NCBI GenBank assembly: GCA_013349405.1
Contig: DUZS01000028.1
Span: 1 to 49,052 of the forward strand
Direction: 5' to 3'
Origin: Desulfuromonadales bacterium
GTDB lineage: Bacteria; Desulfobacterota; Desulfuromonadia; Geobacterales; Pseudopelobacteraceae
Length of the DNA: 49,052 nucleotides
Shown piece by piece: positions 28,388-35,672 of the stretch. Position 1 is the stretch's first letter. Every line of letters begins with the position of its first letter. The notes beneath the pieces are model-generated. The model was not told where the DNA came from and did no database searches. It saw only the letters and a program-made list of their open reading frames with translations. A program made the position numbers and the translations under genes.

Positions 28388-29189
28388 TATTCTTCTCCCT
28401 CTGGATTATCTCACGGGCCAGCTGTAGATAACTGGCAGCGCCTCGCGACGTGATATCGTAATAAATGATCGGCTTGCCATGGCTGGGCGCTTCCGCAAGT
28501 CGGACGTTGCGCGGGATTACTGCATCAAACACCTGTCCGGAGAAATGCGACCGAATCTCGGCTGCCACCTCTTTACCCAGATTGCCGCGCGCATCGTACA
28601 TGGTCAACAGGATGCCTTCGATAGTCAGGAGCGGATTGAGGTTTTTCTGGATGAGCCCGATGGTCTGAATAATCTGTGAAAGCCCCTCCATCGCATAAAA
28701 TTCGCACTGAAGAGGAATCAGTACCGAGTCGGCAGCAGTAAGGGCATTGATCGTCAGCAGATTGAGCGACGGCGGGCAATCGATGACAATGTAGCGGTAC
28801 TGACCGGCCAGCGACGCCAGCATGAATTTCAGTTTCTGTTCCCGTCCGGTCAGTGTCGCCAGCTCCAGATCGGCGCCGGCCAGATCGGAATTGGCCGGCA
28901 GGATATGCAGAAACGGCTGTCCGGTATCTACCACCAGACTGCGCGCGTCAGCCTCGTTAATCAGGCCGTCATAAATGGTGTGCCGGAGCGACGTTTTGTC
29001 CACCCCGACACCACTGGTAGCATTCCCCTGCGGGTCGATATCCACCAGTAATGTAGGGCGCTCTGCAGCGGCGAGAGAAGCGGCAAGATTGACAGCAGTG
29101 GTCGTCTTGCCGACCCCGCCCTTCTGATTGGCGATACAGATGATTTTAGTTTGTGGAATCAAGGGGAGTATGCTCTTTTCACGGTTCAT
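28380..29189 (-). CDS. parA: Chromosome-partitioning ATPase ParA/Soj
   Basis: This 269-residue ATPase has the deviant Walker A KGGVGKTTTAVNLA near residue 20, with the signature lysine. LLVDIDPQGNATSGVG and YIVIDCPPSLNLLTINAL cover the switch and Walker B regions. It works with ParB to move origins apart. A short N-terminal extension precedes the core. It has a good promoter upstream. The parA-parB-atp order matches what is known from Geobacter-like genomes. Confidence 0.96.
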   Translation of the reverse strand: MNREKSILPLIPQTKIICIANQKGGVGKTTTAVNLAASLAAAERPTLLVDIDPQGNATSGVGVDKTSLRHTIYDGLINEADARSLVVDTGQPFLHILPANSDLAGADLELATLTGREQKLKFMLASLAGQYRYIVIDCPPSLNLLTINALTAADSVLIPLQCEFYAMEGLSQIIQTIGLIQKNLNPLLTIEGILLTMYDARGNLGKEVAAEIRSHFSGQVFDAVIPRNVRLAEAPSHGKPIIYYDITSRGAASYLQLAREIIQREKNNG

Positions 29190-29235
29190 TTAGAAAATTT
29201 ATTATTATCAGGTGCTTGCGGATTTTGCGTGGCGT

Positions 29236-29264
29236 AATGTAGCACAGTCGTGTGCAATCGTCAA
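29236..29264 (-). promoter_or_regulatory. Sigma-70 promoter for parAB
   Basis: On the minus strand TTGACG (29259-29264) is followed after 17 bases by TACATT (29236-29241). Matches are 5 of 6 and 4 of 6. Transcription would start about 40 bases before the parA ATG. Confidence 0.6.
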
Positions 29265-29277
29265 AGGAAAGACCATT

Positions 29278-29302
29278 AAAAAAAGGCGGGATCACTCCCG
29301 CC
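29278..29302 (-). terminator. Terminator after the secreted propeller-like gene
   Basis: GGCGGGA (29285-29291) pairs with TCCCGCC (29296-29302) over a TCAC loop. On the minus strand seven Ts follow (29284-29278). It lies about 37 bases after the stop of the 502-residue gene. Confidence 0.88.
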
Positions 29303-29338
29303 TCGTTACCTTCTACCCGACAAATCCAAAGGGAAAAT

Positions 29339-30847
29339 CTACTCAACCTTCTTAATCGTCAGCGATGATGCACCCCTCTCGTTCATACCGGAGCGCTGCA
29401 CCGTCTGCAGCATCAGCAGCTCGTTGCGTGCCGCATCAAAATAGTAATCCGGCATATAATTCTGGGTTGCCCGCGTATGCCATTTTTCGTCAAGAGTCGA
29501 CCCGTTCCAGGCAAAGCAGTATACCGCACCGGTTTTATAGGTGCGCGCATTGCCAAGCACCATGAAACCATCATTTTTCCCCACCACAACCGCCCCGCTT
29601 GGGGTAACCTGAATACGCTGATTCATAAAGATCCAGCGATACTGATCACCGGTCGTCCTCATTTTGTCTGAGTCGTCTCTCTGGAAAAACAACTCCGACC
29701 CGCCAAATTTGTCATTACTGCGCCACAACTCCTTCCGGTTCTCGTCATAGACGATCAGGTAGTTGTCCGTGCTGAGGACGGCGGTCAGCAGAGCCCCATC
29801 AGAAGCGCGAAATTGGTTGAAGGTATAAATGTTCCCATAGCGCGGCATTTTGATGTGGTTTTTAAGTGTAATCGTTTTCCCGGAACGGGTCGCTTCAGAG
29901 ACATCGCCAAAAAAATCGGCATCACCACGCCCCATGGTCTGGGCAAAGAGTTTTTTGGGGCCACCGGCAACGCTGAACGCGCGAAAATAGTAGGGCTGCT
30001 CATCTGCAATCTGCACCAGCTTGTCCCCGTTGACCTGCCAGATTTGCGACACAAGTTCACCGGCCCGAATTACTGTGACATAGAGATCGAGGTTGCCGAC
30101 ACCATCTTCCAGCGTATCAAGAGAAATTATTTTGCGGGGCTCAGCCAGTTCGCCCTCGGCAATCAGGGCCATTTCTTTACCCTGACGGTAGTAGGATATC
30201 CGCCGGGTTTCCGCCAGAAACAGTTCACGGCTGCCGTCAGCACGAGTCCGCCCTACCGCCATCAGACTGGCCGCCCCCGCGAGCCGTTTGCTTTGCCAGC
30301 CTCCTGTATCATTCCGGCTGACTTCCTGCGGCTTGATGAGCTCGCCATTCAGTATTGGGTTTATCTCACTCCCTGTTGCGGGAGTCCGGGGCGGTTGAAC
30401 AGTATCTGGTACCCTCGCCAACTCGGCAAGAAGCTTTTCCTCGGTGGTAACGGGCACCTTTGCCAATTCAGCAAGGAGCTTTTCCGCCAGTGTGCTAATG
30501 GCAGGGATCAATTCGTCCTGGTTATCCCCCTGGACGAAAGCGCGTGCCAACGTTTTGCCGCCAACGGTTTTGGCGAGGGCATCCACACTGAACACCTTGC
30601 CGATAGAGACATAGCTGCCAGACACAACTGCATCCGCCTCGGCCGCACTGCCGACCGCCAGCACCGTGCCTCCGGTCAGGCGTGACGCAAACAGTGTCTG
30701 CAGTGTCGTCTTCATTTCATCCTTGTTCTGCACACCGGTTACGCTCATGTCGGCGACAAACAGGCGCATCTGGGCGGCAACTACCGGAACAGCCGATAGA
30801 GCCAGTGACATCAACAGCAGCGCCATCAGAATAATTTGTTTTTTCAT
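29339..30847 (-). CDS. Secreted protein with FlgO/CsgG-like start and beta-propeller-like repeats
   Basis: This 502-residue protein has a Sec signal peptide (cleavage near VVAA, residue 25). The first mature domain (about 26-135) contains MRLFVADMSVTGVQNKDEM and ADAVVSGSYVSIGKVFSVDA. This resembles periplasmic FlgO/CsgG-type domains that sum a dynamic set of small proteins. A short linker holds two copies of a 15-residue unit (EKLLAELA(K/R)VP). The rest (about 170-502) is strand-rich with repeats such as SLMAVGRTRADGSRELFLAE, like FG-GAP/VCBS propellers. The role is unknown, perhaps at the envelope. It has its own promoter and terminator and sits next to a porin gene. Confidence 0.7.
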   Translation of the reverse strand: MKKQIILMALLLMSLALSAVPVVAAQMRLFVADMSVTGVQNKDEMKTTLQTLFASRLTGGTVLAVGSAAEADAVVSGSYVSIGKVFSVDALAKTVGGKTLARAFVQGDNQDELIPAISTLAEKLLAELAKVPVTTEEKLLAELARVPDTVQPPRTPATGSEINPILNGELIKPQEVSRNDTGGWQSKRLAGAASLMAVGRTRADGSRELFLAETRRISYYRQGKEMALIAEGELAEPRKIISLDTLEDGVGNLDLYVTVIRAGELVSQIWQVNGDKLVQIADEQPYYFRAFSVAGGPKKLFAQTMGRGDADFFGDVSEATRSGKTITLKNHIKMPRYGNIYTFNQFRASDGALLTAVLSTDNYLIVYDENRKELWRSNDKFGGSELFFQRDDSDKMRTTGDQYRWIFMNQRIQVTPSGAVVVGKNDGFMVLGNARTYKTGAVYCFAWNGSTLDEKWHTRATQNYMPDYYFDAARNELLMLQTVQRSGMNERGASSLTIKKVE

Positions 30848-30870
30848 AGTTCCCCCGTTCTGTTTTGCCG

Positions 30871-30899
30871 ACTATCGCACAGCTGTGCCGATAAGTCAA
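30871..30899 (-). promoter_or_regulatory. Promoter with 12-bp palindrome in the spacer
   Basis: On the minus strand TTGACT (30894-30899) and GATAGT (30871-30876) are 17 bases apart. The spacer holds a perfect palindrome GCACAGCTGTGC (30877-30888), well placed for a repressor. It lies about 25 bases upstream of the start of the 502-residue gene. Confidence 0.55.
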
Positions 30900-30926
30900 A
30901 AAAAGGGCGGGATCGCTCCCGCCCTT
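30896..30926 (-). terminator. Terminator after the porin gene
   Basis: A 10-bp stem, AAGGGCGGGA (30903-30912) with TCCCGCCCTT (30917-30926), closes a TCGC loop. On the minus strand a run of Ts follows. It slightly overlaps the -35 of the next gene, so the end of one transcript and the start of the next are packed together. Confidence 0.88.
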
Positions 30927-30952
30927 CGTACTGCCGATGTATAAAACGACAA

Positions 30953-32425
30953 TTAGAACGTGTAGTTCAACTGGATGTTGGTCAGGTAAGGATTGGAAGC
31001 ATCGTGAATACCACCCGGAAGTATCAGGCCGGTACTCTTACCGTATGCATCGCCCAGTACCAGGTACGCTGCGGTGGCACTGGCGGTGAGGTTGCTATAC
31101 AGTTTGTAGCCGACCGTGGCATTGAACTCATAACCAAGATCCTTGCTGGCAGCAGTAGTTGTAGCGGAGACACGCGCCTTTGCAACCTGTGCCCAACCGA
31201 TGTTGCCGTTATAGAACAACTTGTCGGCCGTGCCTTCATAGCCGGCAAACAGGCCAGTAATACCGCGTCCGCCCCTGGTAATGTCAGAGGAACCGCCAAC
31301 CGCGGTTGACGAGTTAATGGTTGCGCCGTTACGAACAAGCAGCCACATATTGGACGGCATGAAGTAGGTAACGCCATTACCGATCGGCTGCCAGGATTTG
31401 TTCTTGCCAGTGCCGTTCTCGTCACCTGTCAGGTAGAGGCCGGAAAGGAGGAGATTGCCCGGGCCGACGGCAGTTTTCGTGGCAAGCGCGACAGCATAGG
31501 CAGAGGTAGCATCAGTAGTCAGGCTGGTATAGCCGCCCGTAGTCGATAATGCTGACGTAGTCTGGGTCTGGGTATTGGACTTACCGGTCTGATAGCCGAG
31601 TGCGGCAGTAAAAGAGAGCGGACCGAACTTGCCGGCGCCGTTCAGGCCAAGGGTGTGATTAGAGCCGGTCCCGGTGGTGCTGGTGCCAACCTTGTCAAGA
31701 AGCAGATAATAGCTGGCGCCGAGGGTAAGATCCTTGCTGAGGGCATACTTGACATCAAACGTATTAAAATCCTGAGTATAATTGTTGCTCCCCTTACCGG
31801 TTGCGTCATAGCCAATGCCATTAGTAGAAGACGAACCAACGGTGAAATAGCCATAGGAAGCGGACAGTGCGTTAAATTTTTTGGATAACACGACTCCGGC
31901 TGCGTCAAAGTTTCCGAACAGGCCGAACATGGAATCACTGTACGGCTGGGCGCCTATTTTCACGTTGGTCCCAGTCAGCGGGCAATTGAAGTCAAGATAC
32001 ACGTTCTTGGTTTCGAGAGAAACTTTGTCTGTATCCAACCCGCCGCCATCACCATTTGCAGAAGGATTTGTCGTAGCGGTGGTTGTGAAAGCACCCGGAA
32101 CGTACTTACCTGACGACTGAGAACCACCAAACTTGGTGTCAAGCTCGAAGTGAGTGACCAGTTTCAGGTCATCACTCGCCTTGGCTATGTACTGAATGCG
32201 GGCGCGCTGCTCAAAATACTTGTCAGCGCTGTCACTGGCTGTTTTTTTACCAGCGGCATTTTCTGTGCCCAGACCGAACCCGCCAGCGCCCGACAAAGCG
32301 TTGGTCAAATAGCCAAAAGAGCGGTACATACCGTGAAACTCGTTATCGAATGCCATTGCCGGTACGGAGACCGCTGCCAAAGCACCTGCTGCTGCTGCGA
32401 TTGCTACTGTTTTTTTCAAATTCAT
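30953..32425 (-). CDS. Outer-membrane porin-like beta-barrel protein
   Basis: The frame opens at 32440, but GGAGGA sits correctly before the ATG at 32425, giving 490 residues. A Sec signal peptide (MNLKKTVAIAAAAGALAAVSVPAMA) is followed by a mature protein rich in Gly, Ser, Thr, Tyr and Asn. Alternating strand patterns (LTLGASYYLLLDKV, LSFTAALGYQTG, LSASYGYFTVGS) and a terminal phenylalanine (NIQLNYTF) fit a barrel assembled by BAM. It resembles putative porins of Geobacter-type bacteria; the substrate is unknown. It is preceded by a strong promoter and a leader of about 350 bases containing a terminator-like hairpin. Confidence 0.85.
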   Translation of the reverse strand: MNLKKTVAIAAAAGALAAVSVPAMAFDNEFHGMYRSFGYLTNALSGAGGFGLGTENAAGKKTASDSADKYFEQRARIQYIAKASDDLKLVTHFELDTKFGGSQSSGKYVPGAFTTTATTNPSANGDGGGLDTDKVSLETKNVYLDFNCPLTGTNVKIGAQPYSDSMFGLFGNFDAAGVVLSKKFNALSASYGYFTVGSSSTNGIGYDATGKGSNNYTQDFNTFDVKYALSKDLTLGASYYLLLDKVGTSTTGTGSNHTLGLNGAGKFGPLSFTAALGYQTGKSNTQTQTTSALSTTGGYTSLTTDATSAYAVALATKTAVGPGNLLLSGLYLTGDENGTGKNKSWQPIGNGVTYFMPSNMWLLVRNGATINSSTAVGGSSDITRGGRGITGLFAGYEGTADKLFYNGNIGWAQVAKARVSATTTAASKDLGYEFNATVGYKLYSNLTASATAAYLVLGDAYGKSTGLILPGGIHDASNPYLTNIQLNYTF

Positions 32426-32774
32426 GTGTGTTCCTCCCATTTTTTATGATAGCTGCTTGCACAACTTCGATTAACGTACTGTAAAACCACTATTGATGCG
32501 CCGTTCACCACCTTTCAAAGTAAATTTACCTGCTCTTCCCAAGCAACAGCATCTGTCTGAAAATTATAATCTATAAAAACAAATACCTCTACGCATCCAG
32601 CTCAGTAGCGGACGCGTAAAGGTATAATTTTTCCTACGCTTATTATTGTTTTTTCTGAAACGTTCACAGTGTGTTTCGCTCCCGCTCTTTGCTGCCAGCT
32701 GTGCTGGACTCAGTTTCAATAATCGGTCAGCTACTAGATAGGTTCGTTTGTTTCAGGTCTTGTTCTATTCAATT
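32426..32774 (-). promoter_or_regulatory. Long structured 5' leader of the porin gene
   Basis: From the inferred transcription start (about 32774) to the porin ATG lie some 350 untranslated bases. On the minus strand ATACCTTTACGC (32625-32614) pairs with GCGTAGAGGTAT (32594-32583) with one wobble. TTGTTTTTATAG follows directly. This is an intrinsic-terminator shape in mid-leader, consistent with attenuation or a riboswitch. A smaller hairpin, CCAGC-ACA-GCTGG, lies upstream of it. I could not match the leader to a known riboswitch class. No other gene is present in 32426-32870. Confidence 0.55.
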
Positions 32775-32780
32775 GCGGCG

Positions 32781-32808
32781 AATATACTACAAATCAAACG
32801 AATGTCAA
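32781..32808 (-). promoter_or_regulatory. Strong sigma-70 promoter for the porin gene
   Basis: On the minus strand TTGACA (32803-32808, perfect) is followed after 16 bases by TATATT (32781-32786, 4 of 6 matches). It fits a highly expressed outer-membrane protein. Confidence 0.78.
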
Positions 32809-32870
32809 CATTTTATTCACAATTAGCCATAAAAATAGAACAACAACTTATTTTTATGCTTTAAAACCGT

Positions 32871-33275
32871 TCAGTGCCCCGCCTGACACAGCTCCGTCAG
32901 CACACCAAGGCTGCTCTTTGGATGTATAAAAGCGATACGAGTTCCATGTGCGCCATTGCGTGGTTTCTCATCAACCATGCGCGCACCCTCTGCCAGCAAT
33001 TTGGCGATAGCGGCCTCGATATCGGCAACCTCGTAGGCAATGTGGTGGATGCCGACCCCGTTTTTTTCGATGAATTTGGCAACCGGGCTCTCTACGGAAG
33101 TCGGTTCCAATAGTTCAATCTTTGATTCTCCGACTGCCAGCATGGCTACCCGCACCTTCTGTTCGGCAACTTCTTCGATCCCGGCAAAAGCCATACCGAG
33201 GCTATCGCGGTAGAACGGGATAGAGGCGTCCAGGGATTGCACGGCGATACCGATGTGATTTATTTTAGTCAGCAT
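32871..33275 (-). CDS. mce: Methylmalonyl-CoA epimerase
   Basis: This 134-residue protein belongs to the vicinal oxygen chelate (glyoxalase-like) fold and interconverts (S)- and (R)-methylmalonyl-CoA. Metal-ligand regions are INHIGIAVQSLD (His near residue 6), GVGIHHIAYEV and GVLTELCQ (Glu near the C-terminus). The frame opens at 33314, but those 13 extra residues (MLRCSVLFRKGSI) come from the inverted repeat. The ATG at 33275 with AAAGGG upstream is the real start. It is the last gene of the propionate series. An AT-only stem at 32829-32855 may end transcription. Confidence 0.93.
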   Translation of the reverse strand: MLTKINHIGIAVQSLDASIPFYRDSLGMAFAGIEEVAEQKVRVAMLAVGESKIELLEPTSVESPVAKFIEKNGVGIHHIAYEVADIEAAIAKLLAEGARMVDEKPRNGAHGTRIAFIHPKSSLGVLTELCQAGH

Positions 33276-33291
33276 TATAGAACCCTTTCTG

Positions 33292-33729
33292 AATAACACG
33301 GAGCAACGGAGCAACTGAGAAAGTCAACAGACAATTCTTTTGATTCCGTCTTTAAGAAGCTTCGTGTAAAAGTTTATCAACAAGCCGGTTCGTATCCCGG
33401 ACAGTTTTAGATACGTGTACAACTGGGCCTCGTGAACTGGTTGCAGCTTTTCAACACATTTCAGCTCAATAACAACGGCTCCACCTACAACCATATCCAT
33501 TCGTAAGCCATCATCAAGCCTAATTCCCTTGTAGCTGACCGGCAACAGCTTCTGCCGTTCCACCTGCAAACCTGCTGTGGTCAACTCATATTCGAGGCAT
33601 GTTTCATACACGGACTCAAGCAAGCCAGGACCTAGTAAACTATGAACTATCAGTGCCTTACCAATTATCAATTCGGTCAATTCTGACTCAAAGAGCTTTT
33701 TCTCCGTTGCTCCGTTGCTCCGTGTTATT
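33292..33729. mobile_element. Inverted-repeat element carrying a GxxExxY gene
   Basis: A 438-bp unit has near-identical ends of about 31 bases. The left end begins AATAACACGGAGCAACGGAG at 33292, and the right end is its reverse complement finishing at 33729. Each end contains tandem 8-base units (CAACGGAG). Between them lies a single gene, which also uses the right end as its N-terminal codons. The unit sits between the methylmalonyl-CoA mutase stop and the epimerase start. Three shorter copies lie in neighbouring gaps. I infer a small mobile element; no transposase is present and no target duplication was obvious. Confidence 0.75.
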
Positions 33730-33737
33730 CCAGTCAT
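33324..33737 (-). CDS. GxxExxY family protein, PD-(D/E)XK nuclease-like
   Basis: This 137-residue protein carries the family-naming motif in GPGLLESVYETCLEYEL (G, E and Y spaced GxxExxY). A PD-(D/E)XK-type core follows: RMDMVVGGAVVIELKCVE gives the D...ExK triad, and HEAQLYTYLKLSGIRTGLLINF is the conserved C-terminal helix and strand. Catalysis is untested in the family as far as I know. The ATG overlaps the mutase stop (TAATG), so it may be translated by coupling. The first 13 or so residues (ITRSNGATEKK) are encoded by the element's inverted repeat. The stop lies just inside the other repeat. Confidence 0.85.
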   Translation of the reverse strand: MTGITRSNGATEKKLFESELTELIIGKALIVHSLLGPGLLESVYETCLEYELTTAGLQVERQKLLPVSYKGIRLDDGLRMDMVVGGAVVIELKCVEKLQPVHEAQLYTYLKLSGIRTGLLINFYTKLLKDGIKRIVC

Positions 33738-35389
33738 TATAAAACAACCGTCTCCGTATGTTTCCCGAATACCACTCTGAATACATCTGATATTTCGCCC
33801 AGTGTCGCGTAGGTCTTGACCGCTGCCAGAATGTACGGCATCAGGTTGTCCGTGCTTTTTGCGGCTTTTTCCAGTGTTGCCAGTGCCGCCGCGACAGCTG
33901 CGCCATCCCGCCCGGCCTTCATCGCTGCCAGTGACGCTTTCTGGGAAATCTCCACCTCTTCCTTGACCCGCAGCAGTCCGGTCGGTGGCGGCTCTTTGAC
34001 GGTAAATTTGTTGACACCGACGATGATCAGCTGTTCTTTCTCAATGTCTTTCTGATAGGCGTAGGCTGAATCCTGAATTTCTTTCTGCTGGAAACCACGC
34101 GAGATGGCCTCAACGGCGCCGCCGAGTTTGTCGATCTTGTCGATATAGTCAAGCGCCGCTGCTTCGATCTGGTCGGTCAACGATTCCACCAGGAACGATC
34201 CGGCGAGCGGATCGATACTGTCTGCCGCACCTGATTCATAGGCGATGACCTGCTGGGTGCGCAGGGCGATGCGGACCGAGTCTTCCGTCGGCAGAGCCAG
34301 CGCCTCGTCGCGGGAGTTGGTGTGCAGCGACTGGGTGCCGCCCAATACGGCGGAGAGCGCCTGAATAGTGACACGCATGATGTTGTTGTCCGGCTGCTGG
34401 GCGGTCAGGGTGCAGCCGGCGGTCTGGGTATGAAAGCGGAGCATCTGCGATTTCGGATCTTTGGCGCCGAAACGCTCTTTCATGATTTTTCCCCAGATGC
34501 GGCGGGCAGCGCGGAACTTGGCCACCTCTTCAAAAAGATTGTTATGGGCATTGAAGAAGAAAGCGAGGCGAGGTGCGAATTCATCAACTTCCAGCCCGGC
34601 CTTGATGGCGGCTTCAACATAGGCAATGCCGTCGGCCAGCGTGAAGGCGACCTCCTGGACTGCGCTGGAGCCGGCCTCGCGGATGTGGTAGCCGGAGATG
34701 GAGATGGTGTTCCATTTGGGTACATGGTCTTTACAGTAGGCAAAAATGTCGGTAATAATGCGCATCGACTCTTTGGGCGGATAGATGTAGGTACCGCGAG
34801 CCATGTACTCCTTGAGGATATCGTTCTGAATGGTCCCGGAGATCTTATCCGCAGAAGTCCCCTGTTTTTCGGCGACGGCAATGTACATACAGAGCAGCAC
34901 GGCAGCGGTAGAGTTGATCGTCATGGAGGTGGAGACCTTGTCGAGCGGTATGCCGTCGAAGAGGATTTCCATGTCGGCCAGTGAATCGATCGCGACACCG
35001 ACCTTGCCGACTTCGCCAAGGCTCATGCCGGCATCGGAGTCATAGCCCATCTGGGTCGGCAGGTCAAAGGCGATTGAAAGCCCGGTCTGACCGGCGGAGA
35101 GGAGATATTTATAACGCTCGTTGGACTCTTTGGCGGTGCCGAAACCGGCATACTGACGCATGGTCCAGAAGCGGCCGCGATACATGGTCGGCTGTACGCC
35201 ACGAGTGTAGGGGTACTCGCCCGGAAGGCCGAGCTGCTCTTCATAACCGGGATAATCAAAACCGGGGGTAAAGCAGCGCTCCATCTCGATGTTTGAGGAG
35301 GTCAGGAACGGATCCATCCGCTCAGGTGACTTGGCAAGACCTTTGACAACCTTCTCATTCCATTTCTTTTTACTGTCTTGAATGCTCAT
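33737..35389 (-). CDS. Methylmalonyl-CoA mutase, catalytic (large-type) subunit
   Basis: The frame opens at 35410, but AGGAG lies before the ATG at 35389, giving 550 residues. It interconverts (R)-methylmalonyl-CoA and succinyl-CoA by a radical mechanism. The catalytic barrel is complete: [55 protein letters not shown] and [15 protein letters not shown]. The cobalamin-binding domain (DxHxxG) that ends single-chain mutases is absent, so a separate small B12-binding subunit must exist; none is in the window. It lies between carboxylase and epimerase genes, with inverted-repeat elements on both sides. Confidence 0.93.
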   Translation of the reverse strand: MSIQDSKKKWNEKVVKGLAKSPERMDPFLTSSNIEMERCFTPGFDYPGYEEQLGLPGEYPYTRGVQPTMYRGRFWTMRQYAGFGTAKESNERYKYLLSAGQTGLSIAFDLPTQMGYDSDAGMSLGEVGKVGVAIDSLADMEILFDGIPLDKVSTSMTINSTAAVLLCMYIAVAEKQGTSADKISGTIQNDILKEYMARGTYIYPPKESMRIITDIFAYCKDHVPKWNTISISGYHIREAGSSAVQEVAFTLADGIAYVEAAIKAGLEVDEFAPRLAFFFNAHNNLFEEVAKFRAARRIWGKIMKERFGAKDPKSQMLRFHTQTAGCTLTAQQPDNNIMRVTIQALSAVLGGTQSLHTNSRDEALALPTEDSVRIALRTQQVIAYESGAADSIDPLAGSFLVESLTDQIEAAALDYIDKIDKLGGAVEAISRGFQQKEIQDSAYAYQKDIEKEQLIIVGVNKFTVKEPPPTGLLRVKEEVEISQKASLAAMKAGRDGAAVAAALATLEKAAKSTDNLMPYILAAVKTYATLGEISDVFRVVFGKHTETVVL

Positions 35390-35430
35390 ATATGACTCCT
35401 TTTCACGCACAAATTCAGTTTAAAATCATT

Positions 35431-35581
35431 AATAACACGGAGCAACGGAGCAACGGAGAAAGTCAAAAACATAAATCTTTTGGTTTAACCCCACAGGCAT
35501 CAAGCTTTTATCTTGGTTTTCCCCAAATATTTTAGTCTTTTAGTCTTGGTTTCCTCTGTTGCTCCGTTGCTCAGTGTTATT
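35431..35581. repeat. Short copy of the AATAACACGG inverted-repeat element
   Basis: A 151-bp unit has left end AATAACACGGAGCAACGGAG (35431 onward) and a right end, finishing at 35581, that is its complement with two or three changes (one GAGCACTGTG-type change near the tip). The roughly 80-base centre is non-coding. On the minus strand the inner left edge reads GACTTTCTC, as in the gene-bearing copy at 33292-33729. It lies between the carboxylase stop and the mutase start. Confidence 0.8.
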
Positions 35582-35604
35582 CAAATGTTTATTACGGTTT
35601 TAAT

Positions 35605-35640
35605 AAAAAACCAGGGGAGAAGTCATACTCCCCGCCCTGG
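35605..35640 (-). terminator. Imperfect hairpin with T-run after the biotin carboxylase gene
   Basis: On the minus strand CCAGGGCGGGGAG (35640-35628) pairs with CTCCCCTGG (35619-35611) with a bulge. TTTTTTATT follows. It would reduce transcription from the carboxylase gene into the mutase gene, although both may belong to one regulon. Confidence 0.6.
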
Positions 35641-35672
35641 CTTTTACTTCATAATCAGCAAACCGTACCTGC

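Noticed and set aside
27287-29338. parS site near parAB
   Set aside because: No 16-base palindrome close to TGTTTCACGTGAAACA was noticed; a mismatch-tolerant search would be needed to be sure.
32426-32774. GEMM-type cyclic-dinucleotide riboswitch in the porin leader
   Set aside because: The conserved core and receptor sequences of that class were not found by eye; only a generic terminator-like stem is supported.
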